This document shows positions 34,753-46,553 of a stretch of 64,000 nucleotides of DNA, in pieces. How positions within the stretch are numbered: the first letter of the stretch is position 1; each line of letters starts with the position of its first letter. Made by a program: the position numbers and the translations under genes. Source of the DNA: Diploscapter coronatus. Its lineage: Eukaryota > Nematoda > Chromadorea > Rhabditida > Rhabditidae. Under the pieces are notes generated by a model that worked only from the letters and a program-made list of their open reading frames with translations, was not told the origin of the DNA and did no database searches. The DNA lies in assembly GCA_964036155.1 (NCBI GenBank), contig OZ038422.1, positions 12,609,201-12,673,200 of the forward strand, given 5' to 3'.

Positions 34753-37700
34753 ATGCGGCGATGCACTGCAATCTTACTTCTAATCATTCTAGTTGTCATA
34801 TTTCTACTAGGAATTTTCCTGTTGATTCCATTTCCCTTGGCGATTTATCCAGCTATAGTCAGATCGCAAGTTTACATTCAGTAAGAAACACAGTCATAAA
34901 TTGGAAACATTGCAATATTCAGACATGCAGAAGACGGTTCATTTCCTAAAGCCACATTTTATTGGAGTCGTCTGCCCGCGGTTCAGCACTTCAATTTCTA
35001 CTTCTTCAACATAACCAATCCAGATGAAGTGCTGTATTATGGAGCTGTGCCCAAGTTCGTCGAAGTCGGACCTTATTCATGGCCGTAAGTCTCTATCTTT
35101 AGTTCAAAATTCACGAATTCTTTGTACTTTCCTCTATCATCAATTTTGGGAACCTTGCTGCTTTGCCAAAACTACGATACCATCTTCGAACGTAATCAGA
35201 CGGACCTAATTGTGATTAAAATTTAGCAGCTTATTTCGTATTCTGTTTTGTGACTTCTCGCTAAACTCCATCATATAATAATGCTTACAGCACGTGTCCC
35301 ACACATTTCATCCCTCATCAAAACAATCAGTTCATTAGTCCATAAAAGGACATCCACTTTGTTTTGATCTTCAAAAGAATGCCAACTCTCATCATTCAAT
35401 GATTAAATTATTCAATACCAATCGTTCTCTGCATCGCTTTTTTCTATAAGAACTGAATGGGGAGCGATAAAATCAAACGCTTAGAAAGGATTATGCGGAA
35501 ATGCTTTGTGATTTACTATGCCGGGTGGTCAGAAACTAAATGTTTTTTTCAGAGAAACAGAATTCAAGGATTTCATCGAATTCCGTGAAGATGACACTTA
35601 TGTGCATTACCAGAACAATAAGACATGGGTTTGCATTAGGTTTAAAAAGCCACAGAAAATGTTGTTTTCAATTTTAGGTTTGGGATCCATCATCTTCATG
35701 CGATAGTTGCGGTTACAATGATACGTTAATGCTACCTAATCCTGCTTTTGCTGTAAATCTAGAAATCTCTGATTTTTTAAAACTTGTTATTTTTCAGAGC
35801 GTAATCTACATGTCTAAGACGAATTTGACATCTCCTGTCATGAAATTTCTGCTGAATGGGTTATGCTTACTATTGGGAGAGCAGCCTTTGCGGTTTAAAT
35901 TTGTCTTTTTTCATGAGTTATTGACATTCTTCAGGGCTGTGCCAATGGCAGGAGTGCTATTCACTTCGTACGACGATCCATTCATATCGCTGATAAACAG
36001 TAACTTCACGAAGACTCTGATGTCCTTCATGGGAAACCCCATTCCCTTGCCTCCCGTTCCCGCTATGGGCTATTTTCCGAATGTAAGCCGAGTCAAAGTT
36101 GAATTGAATTATAAGACAGGAAATAAAACTGCCATTTTGCGATTGCCTCTGGCCTTATCATTTTTATAGTGGCATGGCTCCTTTGCAATAGACTTCTAAG
36201 GCCAGTTGCGAATTGGTTCATAAAATGATAATTGAGAAAAAAGAAAGGAATTTTGAGGATAACTGATTTGACGCTTGATTTTGGCAATTAAAAATGTAGT
36301 AGGCAAAAATCGAATAAAACTATCATTATGAATCGATTAAATTCAACGAATAGGGTTTTGCTAAGTATTTAAAAAAAAAACTAATTCCACTTAATTTCAG
36401 TACAACCAAACGAATGATGGGGACTTTTTAGTAAAGACAGGAATAGATAATGTTGACAAGTAAAATAATAATCATAGTAATAAAATTAATCATGATTGAA
36501 ACGAAGTTTAGCTTGGCCCTGATCCAAAAATGGTGCGGAATGGAGAAATTACCCTGGTTTAACAGTACTGATACAGCGGATATCAGGAATTCTGGGGGTT
36601 ATTCTTCCTTTGTATCACTTTTCCTAATTTTATCAATTACTCCAGATGGTTCTTTCCAAAAACCCTTCATCAAGAGCACAGATCGACTTCGGCAGTTTCA
36701 ATCTTTGGCCTGTAGGAAGTTCGAATTGGTGTATAGCGGTAATAGCCGGACCGTAAACGGGATTCCTACAATGGATTTTGTTCTGGAGAAGAATGAGTAC
36801 AATTCACTCGTCTATGATGGATATCGATACCCTAATTTTGAGAATCAGGTTGAAAAACTTTGAAAAATTGTATGCAATTATATATTTTAGGACTACTTCC
36901 CTTCATGGCCATGCAATGGAAGTCATAACTATGACCCCCACTCTCCAGGCTGTTCAGAGATAAATTGTGCCAGACAGGAGAATTTCTGCGATCCCTGCTG
37001 CAATGGTAGATTAGCTATTTCCATATTTATTATTTTGAATAATTTTTCATAAGGCAGGTTCCACTGTGAACGGGCAAGTTTGGTTGCCACCTGGGATGAC
37101 TCCGCTGGGTTGTTTACCAGCTAAACCAATTCCCCTGCCATTTGGAGGAATCCTGTCACCGCCCCACTTTTTATGGTCGCCTCCTGAGGTTTGAATATCT
37201 ATCTGAAAGCTATAAATGTTGAGTTTAGGTTCACCGAACTCTGGGACTAAGTCCAGATGAGAACAGACATGATCCAATGCGATTTTCGATAAATCCTACT
37301 ACAGGATCTACGGTAGATGCATATTTCCGGACAATGCTCAGCATTCCGGTATACAGAGACAGTTCTTTTGCGTATGTGTTAAAAGACTTACATTAGAGAA
37401 AACTTGTGTGATTTTAGATTTTCATCAAGCCTAACTTCATTAATTCACCCCACTTTCTGGATGGAGATTAACATCGAAATGCGCCATTACGCGATATCCT
37501 ATCTGAAATCGAACACAGTCACAATCCCTGCAGCTATTTTGGGCGTTGGAATTTCGCTTATTGTTATTTTCGTGAGTATTTTCTGTCTAGATGATAAGCT
37601 TTTACGACTTTCGAGCACTTTTTCAGACTTCAAACGTTTATTTTAATTAACTCTTTGCTGAAACAATTCCATTCGTTTAAATTGCAGGCACTCGCAATTC

Positions 37701-37813
37701 TAATTATATTGTTCATCTTCTATCGAAAGAAAAAGATGCGGATGAATAAATTTGAAGCAGCCGACGATAATTCAGTTCGATTAAGAGGCGCGTCGTGGAC
37801 TTCCAGGGAATGA
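34753..37813 (+). CDS. CD36/SR-B family scavenger receptor (SCAV-like)
   Basis: This is a two-pass membrane protein of the CD36/LIMP-2 family, which binds lipoproteins, lipids or lysosomal enzymes. The N-terminal helix is AILLLIILVVIFLLGIFLLI and the C-terminal helix is AAILGVGISLIVIFALAIL followed by FYRKKKMRMNKF. Between them is the large ectodomain with family landmarks: NFYFFNITNPDEVLYYGAVP, EVGPYSWPE, VWDPSSSCDSC, NYDPHSPGCSEINC, and many N-x-S/T sites. Cysteines cluster near residue 400 (CDPCCNG). The ATG at 34753 directly follows an acceptor, so the 5' leader is probably only a spliced leader. Introns of mixed length keep frame throughout. The length, over 500 residues, is typical. The intron at about 35085-35552 was checked by the join WP-ETEFKDF. 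Confidence 0.9.
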
Positions 37814-38507
37814 GTTCAAAAATCATTACGCTTATTTCTGAGATTTCATATGATCTAGATTTATTTGCAAGTTTATCGCCAATTATATGCATACGGGTCC
37901 CACTCATGGACTTTATTATATTTACGATATCACATTTTCGAGTAATAAATTATTGTCCATCATATATTTCATTCCGAGCATGTATAATTTGTCTGACAAT
38001 TTATGATGAATTCCTTGGCATTTTCAGTAATTTTCTCGTTAGATTTTAATTGCGAAGTGTGCGTGTTTCGAGCCGATCAAAGCGCAATTCCCCTGCAGCT
38101 TTCTCGACTCCAATTCCAAGTCTAATCTTCTTTTCACTTTCAGCAAAAATTCAGTTTTTTTTCTTTCAAATCTCAAATTTGGCGCATTACCTATACATAA
38201 GTAAGTTTCAACTGATTTGAATTCGCTTTCTCTTCAAACTCAATTTTCTCAGCTTTTTATCATTATTTTCATATTTTCTTGTCTGTGAATTTGTAGCAGT
38301 ACGCGTGAATGAGCATAAGCTATTTTCTCTGTACACTTTAATCAAACTGAAAAGGTAAGCGAAAAATAAATCTTGGCTGAGTAAGCATTTTATTATTTTG
38401 TCATAAATCTGTCTGCTAAATTTATCGCGGTTCGTATTTGGGATCGTAAAATTTCATTTTTATTTGTCTAGGTTCAGCTTTCAGACAAAATATTTTTTGA
38501 AATTTGA
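37814..38507. other. Intergenic, no gene seen
   Basis: About 690 A/T-rich bases lie between the CD36-family stop and the srd start. GCTTTCAG at about 38477-38484 precedes the srd ATG by 23 bases and may be a trans-splice acceptor. Confidence 0.5.
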
Positions 38508-39940
38508 ATGCCTTCTGGACAAATTTGGACTGCCTATGATTATACAGCTTCTACAGTATTCTGGATAACCGGAATAATTTCATTCATAGCTAATTTATAT
38601 CTACTCTACCTAATATTTTTCAAATCTCCTAAGAATCTACGAATATACAAGGTTTTCCTTGCAAATGTGGCGATTAGCGACTTTATCTTTTCATTTTCAA
38701 CCACGATGGCTCAGATACGGATTATCCCGAATAAATGGGCCTTCGCATATGTTTCCTTAGGTCCAGCTGGGTATTTTTGGGGCTCGCAAGGCGGTTACAC
38801 TACCTACACAATTATGCTGCATTCGCTGTTCTACACATTCCTATGTTTCCCTCTATCATTCGGATTTCGCTATTATATTTTGATAAAACCACCCCCTAAA
38901 GTGATTTCCTGCATTTTAATTTGTCTAAGTCTTTGGATAATTGCTCTGGGTCAACATATTTTATTCACTCTATCTGAATCCCCTGAGTCTAGGATTCGAC
39001 AATACCTGAAGAGAAACAAACCTCAATATGATTTAGATGCATTCCCAGTTTCAGGAAACCATATGATAGGTAAACGAAATTGATCAGTTCACGATCTCCA
39101 ACAAAACTCTCGGTAGCACTTGCGTTCCCTCTTTTCAGAGAAAGAATAAAGCAGTGGGGGTAGTCTGCCACTTTGCGAACCCGGGCCTCGTGCAAACGCA
39201 GTCGAATGAGACGCACAGTCTAATTGACTGCATCGATGCTCTGTATCGCGATCTTCTGGTTCCTTCGCATTTTTCCTATTTTTCGAAGCGACGAATAGGA
39301 AACAACGCGATTTACTGTTTGTTCAGTGCCATTTGTGCATTTCTTTTTCATCCACCTTAAAAAGAGGGGACGCATGTGCACAAATAATTACTAGTTTTCT
39401 TTTTTTTAGAAAGTCCCTTAACTTCAATAACTCTGATTTCAATCGTATTTCCTATGTTTCCGATTTATATTTTGGTGATCTATTTCTATGAGAAGGTTGA
39501 AGACTTTCTTCGTGAAAATGCGAAAATGATGCATTGCAATACGGTCAAAGGACACAGACGATTAATGAGGGTACTATTTTATTTCAAAATAAAAAAAAAC
39601 TTTAAACTTAGGCTCTAACAATTCAAGCAGCTTTACCGATATTCACGATATTTCCTCCAATTCTATTGTATGGACTCTATCATTTGGAGATTATCAACTT
39701 TACTGCGATAGAGTATTTAGTCTATACATTATTCAGGTAACATGATATATATATTTATTTTTTTTTAATTTTTATTTAATCTAAATATTAAGTTTCTTTC
39801 CCGCCATTTCACCTCTCGTCACTTTGTACTACGTTCGACCATATAAACGGGCTGTGAAAGCGCTGCTGGGACTAAATCAAAACAGTTCCACAGAAGCACA
39901 AAAGGATAATCTCGTATCGACCAATTCGAAGCCTTACTAA
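38508..39940 (+). CDS. Serpentine chemoreceptor, class D (srd) type
   Basis: This is a seven-helix chemoreceptor of the srd family. Exon 1 encodes about 185 residues, with FWITGIISFIANLYLLYLIF (helix 1), SPKNLRIYKVFLANVAISDF (srd signature), RIIPNKWAFAYVSLGPAGYF and FGFRYYILIKPPP after helix 3. After a 339-base intron the second half gives LISIVFPMFPIYILVIYFYE (helix 5), then HRRLMRALTIQAALPIFTIF, the hallmark of srd proteins (L-T-x-Q-A-x-L-P) in helix 6. The C-terminal segment ISPLVTLYYVRPYKRAV is the usual helix 7 end. It stops at 39940 and appears intact. AATAAA at 39982-39987 is a likely poly(A) signal. It is tail to tail with the peroxidase gene, only 89 bases apart. Confidence 0.88.
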
Positions 39941-40029
39941 CTTTAATTTACATATCAAAATTGAAATAATTTATTCTAAACAATAAATTTTGACTCTAGA
40001 AAATGCGAAGAAGTTTCGTTTATTGAAAT

Positions 40030-43000
40030 TTATGGCCAGACTTGAACGAATTGATTTATGTTGATATCTGGTTGAGTCGCGCATTGCTCGAATGATCCGA
40101 ATCTTAAGAAAAAAATCATGCTTTTACAAAAAATTCAAGATTTCTTACGCATCGAATATTTTCTGATTGATGAGCACTCTTGAAGCTCCGTAGAATCTGC
40201 AGATTATGCCTTTGAGAGAAGTCTTTCTGATTTCATCGAGTTCGGCTGAATTATATAATAATTTAAATGAACTTATGAAATCCCCCTTACCTTTATACAA
40301 AGATCTAGTACTTGGCTCTGCGTGCTCATAGAAGAACCTGTCTCCGAATTTTGATTTGCTGAATTGATCTGCTATAATTCTGCCTCCAGTAGGACCGATC
40401 TAAAGCCGTAATTTTCAAGGTTCTATGAATTTTATGCACCAAAGCCCCAGGCATAGGTCGTTCCATAAGCAGTCCAACGTACAAATCGACATCTTTGACA
40501 TCCTGATAGACTCCCTTGAGGATGTTGACTCTGTCGGCGCCCATTTGAGGAACCAGATCGTCCCACGAATTCACAGCGGGCAATTTAGCAAACTGTCTTA
40601 ATCGTAATCGTTCTTTGAAATTCAGAAAATTTGTAAACATCTGGAATAATATGTAAAAAAAAAAAGTCATCCCTCTATCCCCTACTCCTAACCTATCCTA
40701 TCTTAGCCTAGATTATTTCGCATCTTAGGACGCTACGAAATTTCAATTTCTTTGATATTGATTATGAATGATCATGATGTACCTGTATGCAACGTATGGG
40801 TGCAGACCCACATCTCTGCCTCTGTTGATGTTCACAGAAATCAAATCCACCCCGCTCCCTGGGGAACCTCTTGTCTCAAACAATTGATTTCTGATTGGGA
40901 AGGAGAATGAAGTATCGACGGACATTGAAGTGTGATAGAGCATTCCTAAAAGACTTGTAATATTTCATTCTTTATAAGTTTTTCTACCAGAAATCATTTG
41001 TTTCGGTGTATCAGTCTCATAGAGTGCATCAGCATAGAAAATATTGCTTCCCAAATAGATAGGGGCTTTTGTAGTGACATTAAGAGGGCTTGTCCGCATG
41101 TAGTCCACCCTGGCCTGACTGTGGCCGAATCTGAAGGCAGCTGCGACGAATTCGGCAGACACGGATGGATTCGTCGTCTTTTGATAGACTGAAAAAATCG
41201 ATTTTTCTCGAAAATCCCTGATTTTTAAACCTGTATTTCCAGTAGTAGGAGAAATGAGATTGTACTCTTGCATTAGGGTTTGTCCGAGCAATTTGGGGAG
41301 GTATTCTGTGTAGATTGCCTTTTGGTACATGGAAATGAGGATTCGTCTGGCCGCCTGATACAATTCTTCATCGTTTGCACTCGGTCGGACCTGCTTCAAT
41401 CTATCCGCGATTCGGTTGTGCTCCTCGATGAACAACACATGCATAGGAATGAGGCCTGGCTGGAGAGTATTGCGGAAGTCGCCAGCTTTGAAGCAGAAGA
41501 AGGGATTTTTGGACTGGCAATTAGTGTCTGATGCATCTGTCGGTGGGAGATTCCAGGTGACCGGAGTTGTGCCATCGACTCCCAGAGTGGGGAGGACTGT
41601 GAGTTTTCCGCCTTGGAAGGAACGAACTGCGGAGGCTTCGCAGCCTGAAGAACCATAGACCGGAGATAGGTCGAGGAAGTGCGTGTTCTGGTCGAGTTGC
41701 TGCCTTGCTCCGAATCCAGTCTGGGCATTCAGCGCTCTGGTCATCCTCATGCATTTCTTGTTGGCCGCAGTTGTTGGAGTGAAGTACTTGTCGTCTGAAG
41801 TCATATTTTTTTAGATTTTTAAACTTAAATACTGAGCTAAGAATATTAACTGATATGACACGCTTTGGCAATTATGAAATAAAATACCTGCAGGCACAGG
41901 GATTGGGGCGCAATTGTTCGAAGTCGTAGGGCAGGTGCTGCAGTCTAGGGTTTCTCCACTTGGGCCTAAAATTAATGGATTACTGTAATTCATACCGTAA
42001 ATTACAGTATACCAGAGGAAGAAGGCATGAAGATGAGATCGTGAGCCACGAACTGGCCGAATTGCATGTGGAAGTGGTTGGCGCTTTGGTCGAACACTTC
42101 AGGCGATTTTCCATTGATCACATTGGAAACCTGTCTGGCCGATGGCAGATCAGCTCCACTGTAATCATTTGGCTTTCCAGTTATAAATGAAATTTGGGTT
42201 TAAATATTCAACGATATTTACATTGAAGTCAAGATTTAGAGTTTAACCGATACCTGACGGCCTTCCTAATACTATCCAGACCATCAGCATAGTTTGGCTT
42301 GCCCAAGACTCTCTGTACGGGTGTGTTAGCAGCTCCCAAAAAGACATTCTCCATGTTATTGCAAACTCCAATGACTGAGCGATAGTTTCGACTAAATTGT
42401 TTATTTTAACCTTTAAAAATACAAAAAAAAAAACAAAAAACAAAAAACTTCAGAAATCAGAGACATTTCAAGGATATTCTTCTCACTTTTTTGCAGACTG
42501 GCAATTTCCATCGTCTGTAATGCAGCCTTGTGTCGATGCCGGTGTCGTGAAGGTGTACTCTCGCTTCTTTCTGCCTGCAGTTTCCGTCTTGGCCATTGGA
42601 TGGGGCATAAGAGCTGAGAAGTCGATTCCTTCTAATTTATCAAGAATTTCCACACCATGTCTAAAAATTCGATTTTTCCCATAGATATTTCCAAGTCTTT
42701 CTCTACTTCTGTACGAGGATTTTGCTGGCTTCCTGGAAAACGTCAGCATTTCTCTGTTTCATCTTCGACTCCTCATTCGCCTTCTGAGTTTCGATTTGGT
42801 GTTCAGCTGCAATAACAGATTCAAATTTTCTGACCTGCGTTGAAGAATTCACTTACGAGCCACTTGAACTGGTCTGAGGTCAACGAGTTTCTGTCCATCT
42901 TCTAGAGCATTCACTACTTCCGACAATAAATCATCAGAAATTCCCCTGTAATTGATAAGTTACATTAAGAAATGATATGGAATCTTACCAAGATGGAGTG

Positions 43001-43032
43001 ATAAGTACAGTAACGAATAGAATGAACTTCAT
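40030..43032 (-). CDS. Animal heme peroxidase, secreted
   Basis: This is an extracellular peroxidase of the animal (myeloperoxidase/peroxidasin) superfamily; in nematodes such enzymes often crosslink cuticle. The signal peptide MKFILFVTVLITPSWG starts at 43032. A short pro-region follows, containing AGRKKREYTF, a possible furin site. The distal His is in FGQFVAHDLIFMP (about 42015-42060). The catalytic Arg is in AGDFRNTLQPGLIPMHVLF (about 41435-41490). The proximal His is in AAFRFGHSQARVDYM (about 41100-41145). Conserved VNINRGRDVGLHPY follows (about 40795-40840), and the protein ends NQFVQVWP at 40030. The two acidic residues that esterify heme in myeloperoxidase (Asp before the distal His, Glu three after the Arg) are here Ala and Leu. 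The catalytic pair remains, so activity with non-covalent heme is plausible. AATAAA occurs a few bases beyond the stop. Confidence 0.9.
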
Positions 43033-43837
43033 CGCGCAAAATTCCCCGATTTGTGGCCGCCTATCTGATTTTTCAGACGGCGGTTTAATAAGTGGTGTTA
43101 ATCCCCATTCGGCAATCTTTTATAAGTGTCAATTCCACCCAGATTCGTCCTTATTTGCACAGCCTCAACCTTTTGCACGTCCCCATACTTTGTGCTGACA
43201 ACCCACACAAATTTGCTCCGCTTCACAAAAGGTGACCTTTTTTGTGCAATTCATATTTTATTAAATGGCTTTTATAAAAATCTATTTATTTTTGAACCGG
43301 ATATATTTCTTCGTACGATAAAATATACTCTAATCATGTAAAATAAAGCTAATTTTCATGCATAAATTATCTTTTCGGGAGATTTCTATGTTTCAAGACA
43401 ATCTTTATTGTGTTCAGATGTTCAAATACACAAGTTTCGTTACGCAAATCGTTGGGTTGACGGAAATTTTTTTCCGAAAAAGAAAGGCGTAGACCACAAA
43501 AAAGTTTGATATTTTTCGTTATTTGTATAATCTTTTCGCACAATTATGTGCATTTTGATCGTGACTGGCTGTCTTATTCGTTAACGCTGAAAATGATTGC
43601 TTTTATTTTTCTTACAAATTTAGAAAAATAACATGGAATCAGGTCTCGAATGCGGATATTCAGGTATATTGAATAAGGAAGGAAGGAAGAAAAAGAAAGT
43701 GAAAGTCTTGTAGTACAAATTGAGAGAAGGAAGGGGAATTATGAATACACCGATTGAAAATGCAGATATATCGGGTGACTTTTTGAATCTGGATTTGGTC
43801 ATTCCGAAAATCCAGACAGCCATTCTCTAGACCATAA
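43033..43837. other. Divergent intergenic region, no gene seen
   Basis: About 800 A/T-rich bases lie between the peroxidase start (-) and the FkbM-like methyltransferase start (+). A small open frame on the minus strand (43620-43823) has no recognisable feature and was not called. Confidence 0.5.
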
Positions 43838-45474
43838 ATGGCTCTTCGTCACAGATGGCAGCTTGTCGTTACTGTTATCACTATGAGCTTTTTCTTAACC
43901 ATTATCACTACAAAGCTAATTGTTAGTAAGGTAAGTTAGCATGATTTTATAAACTACACTACTGTAGTTTGCAATTTTATAGGAATTAGAAAAGAAAAAT
44001 AATAATGACAATGACCCCGGAATCGGACCACATCGCAAAGATTGGGTGAACTGCATGAAAACGAATGTCTCAGGTTATATCAATGATGCGGATAGTGTAA
44101 TATTTTCTAAGTTTTTTTTCTCGGGTAAATTGCTTAATTTTCAGACTTGGCAACATTTTTATCAAGCTGTATTGCATTGTGAACAATTGCCCTTTATTAA
44201 GGATCTGAGAATTCAAGATTTTCCAAATTTGGATGAAGTGAAGCGAAGTATTATTCCTAGATCTGTAAGATTTCATCATTTGGTATAAATTCAAGTAATT
44301 TGTGACTAGAACGAACCATCAGTAATGATCAGCATTGGAATAGGACACGATACTGTGGCAGAGGAAAATATTCGAAAGGTATGATATTTTCTACGTCTAA
44401 AATGTCATTTTAACCTAGTTACTTCCTTCTGGAACTCGATTTTACGGTGCCGATCCGATGCGTGCAGTTAACGAGGAACAATATACGAAGTTTGGGAAAT
44501 ATTTCCCATTTGCAGTTGGCGCGGAGTCAGGCATTCGACAAGCTAGTGTTCTGAAGAATGATAGTTAGTCGTTTTAGTTGACTTTTGTATTCTACACCAA
44601 AGGTGTGCGGAATTCCGATTTCGACTCAGCTATTTGGAAATCTCAAGTCCTCAAGCCATGTGAAATAGGATGGGGTGGTAGGGAAAACGATTCTTTTCTC
44701 ACGTTACTTCGCGTGGCTTGAGGTTTTCGAATTACCTTTCAATTTTGGGTTATGAGAAAAATCAGTTTTGATTCCAATTGCGAGCTTGGGTTCACAAAAA
44801 TTTTCAATTCCTACTCCGATTCGAATTCGGAGTTTTTCAAAATCCAAATTCTATACACCCCTGATCTACGTTCACTTTTTGCATACTTATGCTTGCTTTT
44901 TTTTTAAATAGAAAATGATTGTAAAATTAAGGAGGTCATCTTATAAAATGAGAAATCATTAAAAAAAAAACCTCATTTCAGACAAGAATTTGATGGATTA
45001 CGGCAAGCAAGTCGTGGTTCACATCGATTTCGTTTATTTTCTCAAGGAAATCATAAAAGAATCGTTCATCGACGATGTTTGGATCGACAATGAATATGCG
45101 GAATATGCAATGATGCACTACTTCTACAGGAATGGAACATTGGACAGGAACAACATCACTATTTGCCAATTCAATATGGAGGTAAATTACTCCTTCTCGA
45201 AGATCCCGATCTGTTTCTTTCCAACGTATTTTAACGAGGAAATAGATCGATTTTCGAGATAGCTGCGTAAATTTTCAGACTCATATTTAAAGCGAGAATT
45301 TAGATCCACGGCCCTCAAGACAATGTTCACATGAAGGAGACATTCCGTCAATTTCTGAGTCGACTTCTGGACGACGGCAGATATGGCATATTCAGACCTG
45401 TGAAGGGCGGCCATTACAGGCTCTTTTTCTTGAATCTAGAAAACAAGAAGTGTTTAGAGAAATATGTATTGTAG
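43838..45474 (+). CDS. Nematode FkbM-like methyltransferase, type II membrane protein
   Basis: The protein begins MALRHRWQLVVTVITMSFFL, a signal anchor, so the catalytic part should face the Golgi/ER lumen or outside. A nematode-specific region follows, with KDWVNCMKTNVSGYIND and WQHFYQAVLHCEQLPFI. The Rossmann-type SAM motif is MISIGIGHDTVAEENIRKLL, with the acidic ribose-binding position in FYGADPMRAVN. Downstream VVVHIDFVYFLKEIIKESF and EYAEYAMMHYFYRNG resemble the IDIEGAE-type region of FkbM enzymes, although with H-I-D-F in place of the usual I-D-x-E. The end is LENKKCLEKYVL at 45474. Exon joins were checked for phase, for example VLKND-NKNLMDYG across the MITE-bearing intron. The substrate is unknown. 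It is convergent with a small gene 102 bases away. Confidence 0.75.
44598..44863. mobile_element. hAT-type MITE in the FkbM-like gene's intron
   Basis: The left end is CAAAGGTGTGCGGAATTCCG. The right end, reverse complemented, is CAGGGGTGTATAGAATTTGG. The flanking 8-mers TTCTACAC and ATCTACGT share TCTAC in register, so the target duplication is decayed or approximate. The CARRGGTGYRCG start is shared with elements at 1480 and 25525. Confidence 0.6.
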
Positions 45475-45576
45475 CTAGTCATAAAAGTAGGTATTTTATG
45501 GGTAAAATATAATATTTATTATTGCTACTGCTTATGTACAAGATATGACAAATCAATAAAACGCAGAGATTAAAGC

Positions 45577-45861
45577 TTAGAGCTTGAGGAGCATTGCCTG
45601 GTTAATAGCCGAAAGATCCGAGAGATGCGTGCCTGTTCCGTCTTGACTGCTCTGGCCTTGGCTGCTGATGGATGCCCTGTAAGGCTGAATTATATTGACA
45701 TAAATAAACCTAGAACAAAAACAAAGACAAACCATGAATGCCTTGATTTGTCGCTCGGATTCCGTACCAATCTGCCTTCGAGATTCGTCTCTCATTCGGC
45801 GGCTTCCGTCATTCTCATGATCTTCATGAGAATCAACATGTTTCGAATGGCCATGTCCCAT
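45577..45861 (-). CDS. Tiny His/Ser-rich protein, possible N-myristoylation signal
   Basis: This is a two-exon gene of about 76 codons as spliced. Exon 1 starts MGHGHSKHVDSHEDHENDG and is rich in His, Asp and Arg (RRMRDESRRQ). An intron with GTTTGTCT donor and TAATTCAG acceptor joins IKAFM to PYRASISSQGQSSQDG. It ends LSAINQAMLLKL at 45577. The start M-G-x-x-x-S fits the N-myristoyltransferase consensus (Gly2, Ser6), which would make it membrane-attached; this is inference. No family was recognised. Support is the clean intron, sensible start and convergent packing with the neighbouring gene. Confidence 0.5.
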   Translation of the reverse strand: MGHGHSKHVDSHEDHENDGSRRMRDESRRQIGTESERQIKAFMVCLCFCSRFIYVNIIQPYRASISSQGQSSQDGTGTHLSDLSAINQAMLLKL

Positions 45862-46553
45862 TTTGACAGCGATATTATAGCAGGAATTTAGAGATTTAGT
45901 GAACGCTAAAAAATACTCGAGAGGATAGTTGAAGCCGGCATATTTCGAGATAAAATGACGATATTTCGAAAGTAATATGCTATGATGAGATAAAGTTAAT
46001 CAGATTGACCAATTTATGTCAAATTTCGAAAGATTTACGAAATCTAGAGAAAAAATGAATATTAGCCATCTTTTGCGATGGAAATATTGCAGAATAAAAT
46101 TTGTGAAGAAAGAAGGGACAAATAAATATCACATGTCTGCAGAAAGTTGAACTCTAGTAAACAACCAAAGTGCTTTTCTTTTCGCTAGGCTGTTTACGCT
46201 ATTCTTTCGACTCTTTTCCAATTCGTGAACCTTCTTTCTTTCTTTCTTTCCTTCTTCATGTTTCATACACAAAAACACGTGATCCTTGTTGTTTCAGGCT
46301 CAAAATATTAACAATCTTCCGATCTTAAATAAATTAACCATTACATGAAATATTTAATTTCTGTTCGTTTTGCAAATTGCAATAGATTTTATCAGGATCC
46401 TGAATGGCATGCGTCTTTTGAATAGTTATAAAGCCTAATGATAAACTGATAATAAATGCCGTAAGAGCGCAAAAATTAATAATTTCTGATAAGGCTTTCA
46501 GCAGGTTTAAGCTCTGGTTTTTATTCCCCAAGATTCTATTGATTCATTCAATA
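45862..46553. other. Intergenic; one doubtful minus-strand open frame
   Basis: About 690 bases upstream of the ML-domain gene. A 65-codon minus-strand frame (46334-46531) has one hydrophobic segment, IINFCALTAFIISLSLGFIT, but begins only 23 bases from the divergent ML-domain start and has no family likeness. It was left uncalled. Confidence 0.45.

Noticed and set aside
41396..41871. Open frames of about 110 codons overlapping the peroxidase exon in other frames
   Set aside because: They are shadows of the peroxidase coding sequence, whose heme-site motifs are unmistakable.
46334..46531. Minus-strand 65-codon frame with a hydrophobic segment
   Set aside because: It is A/T-driven, starts 23 bases from the divergent ML-domain ATG, and shows no family or splice support.
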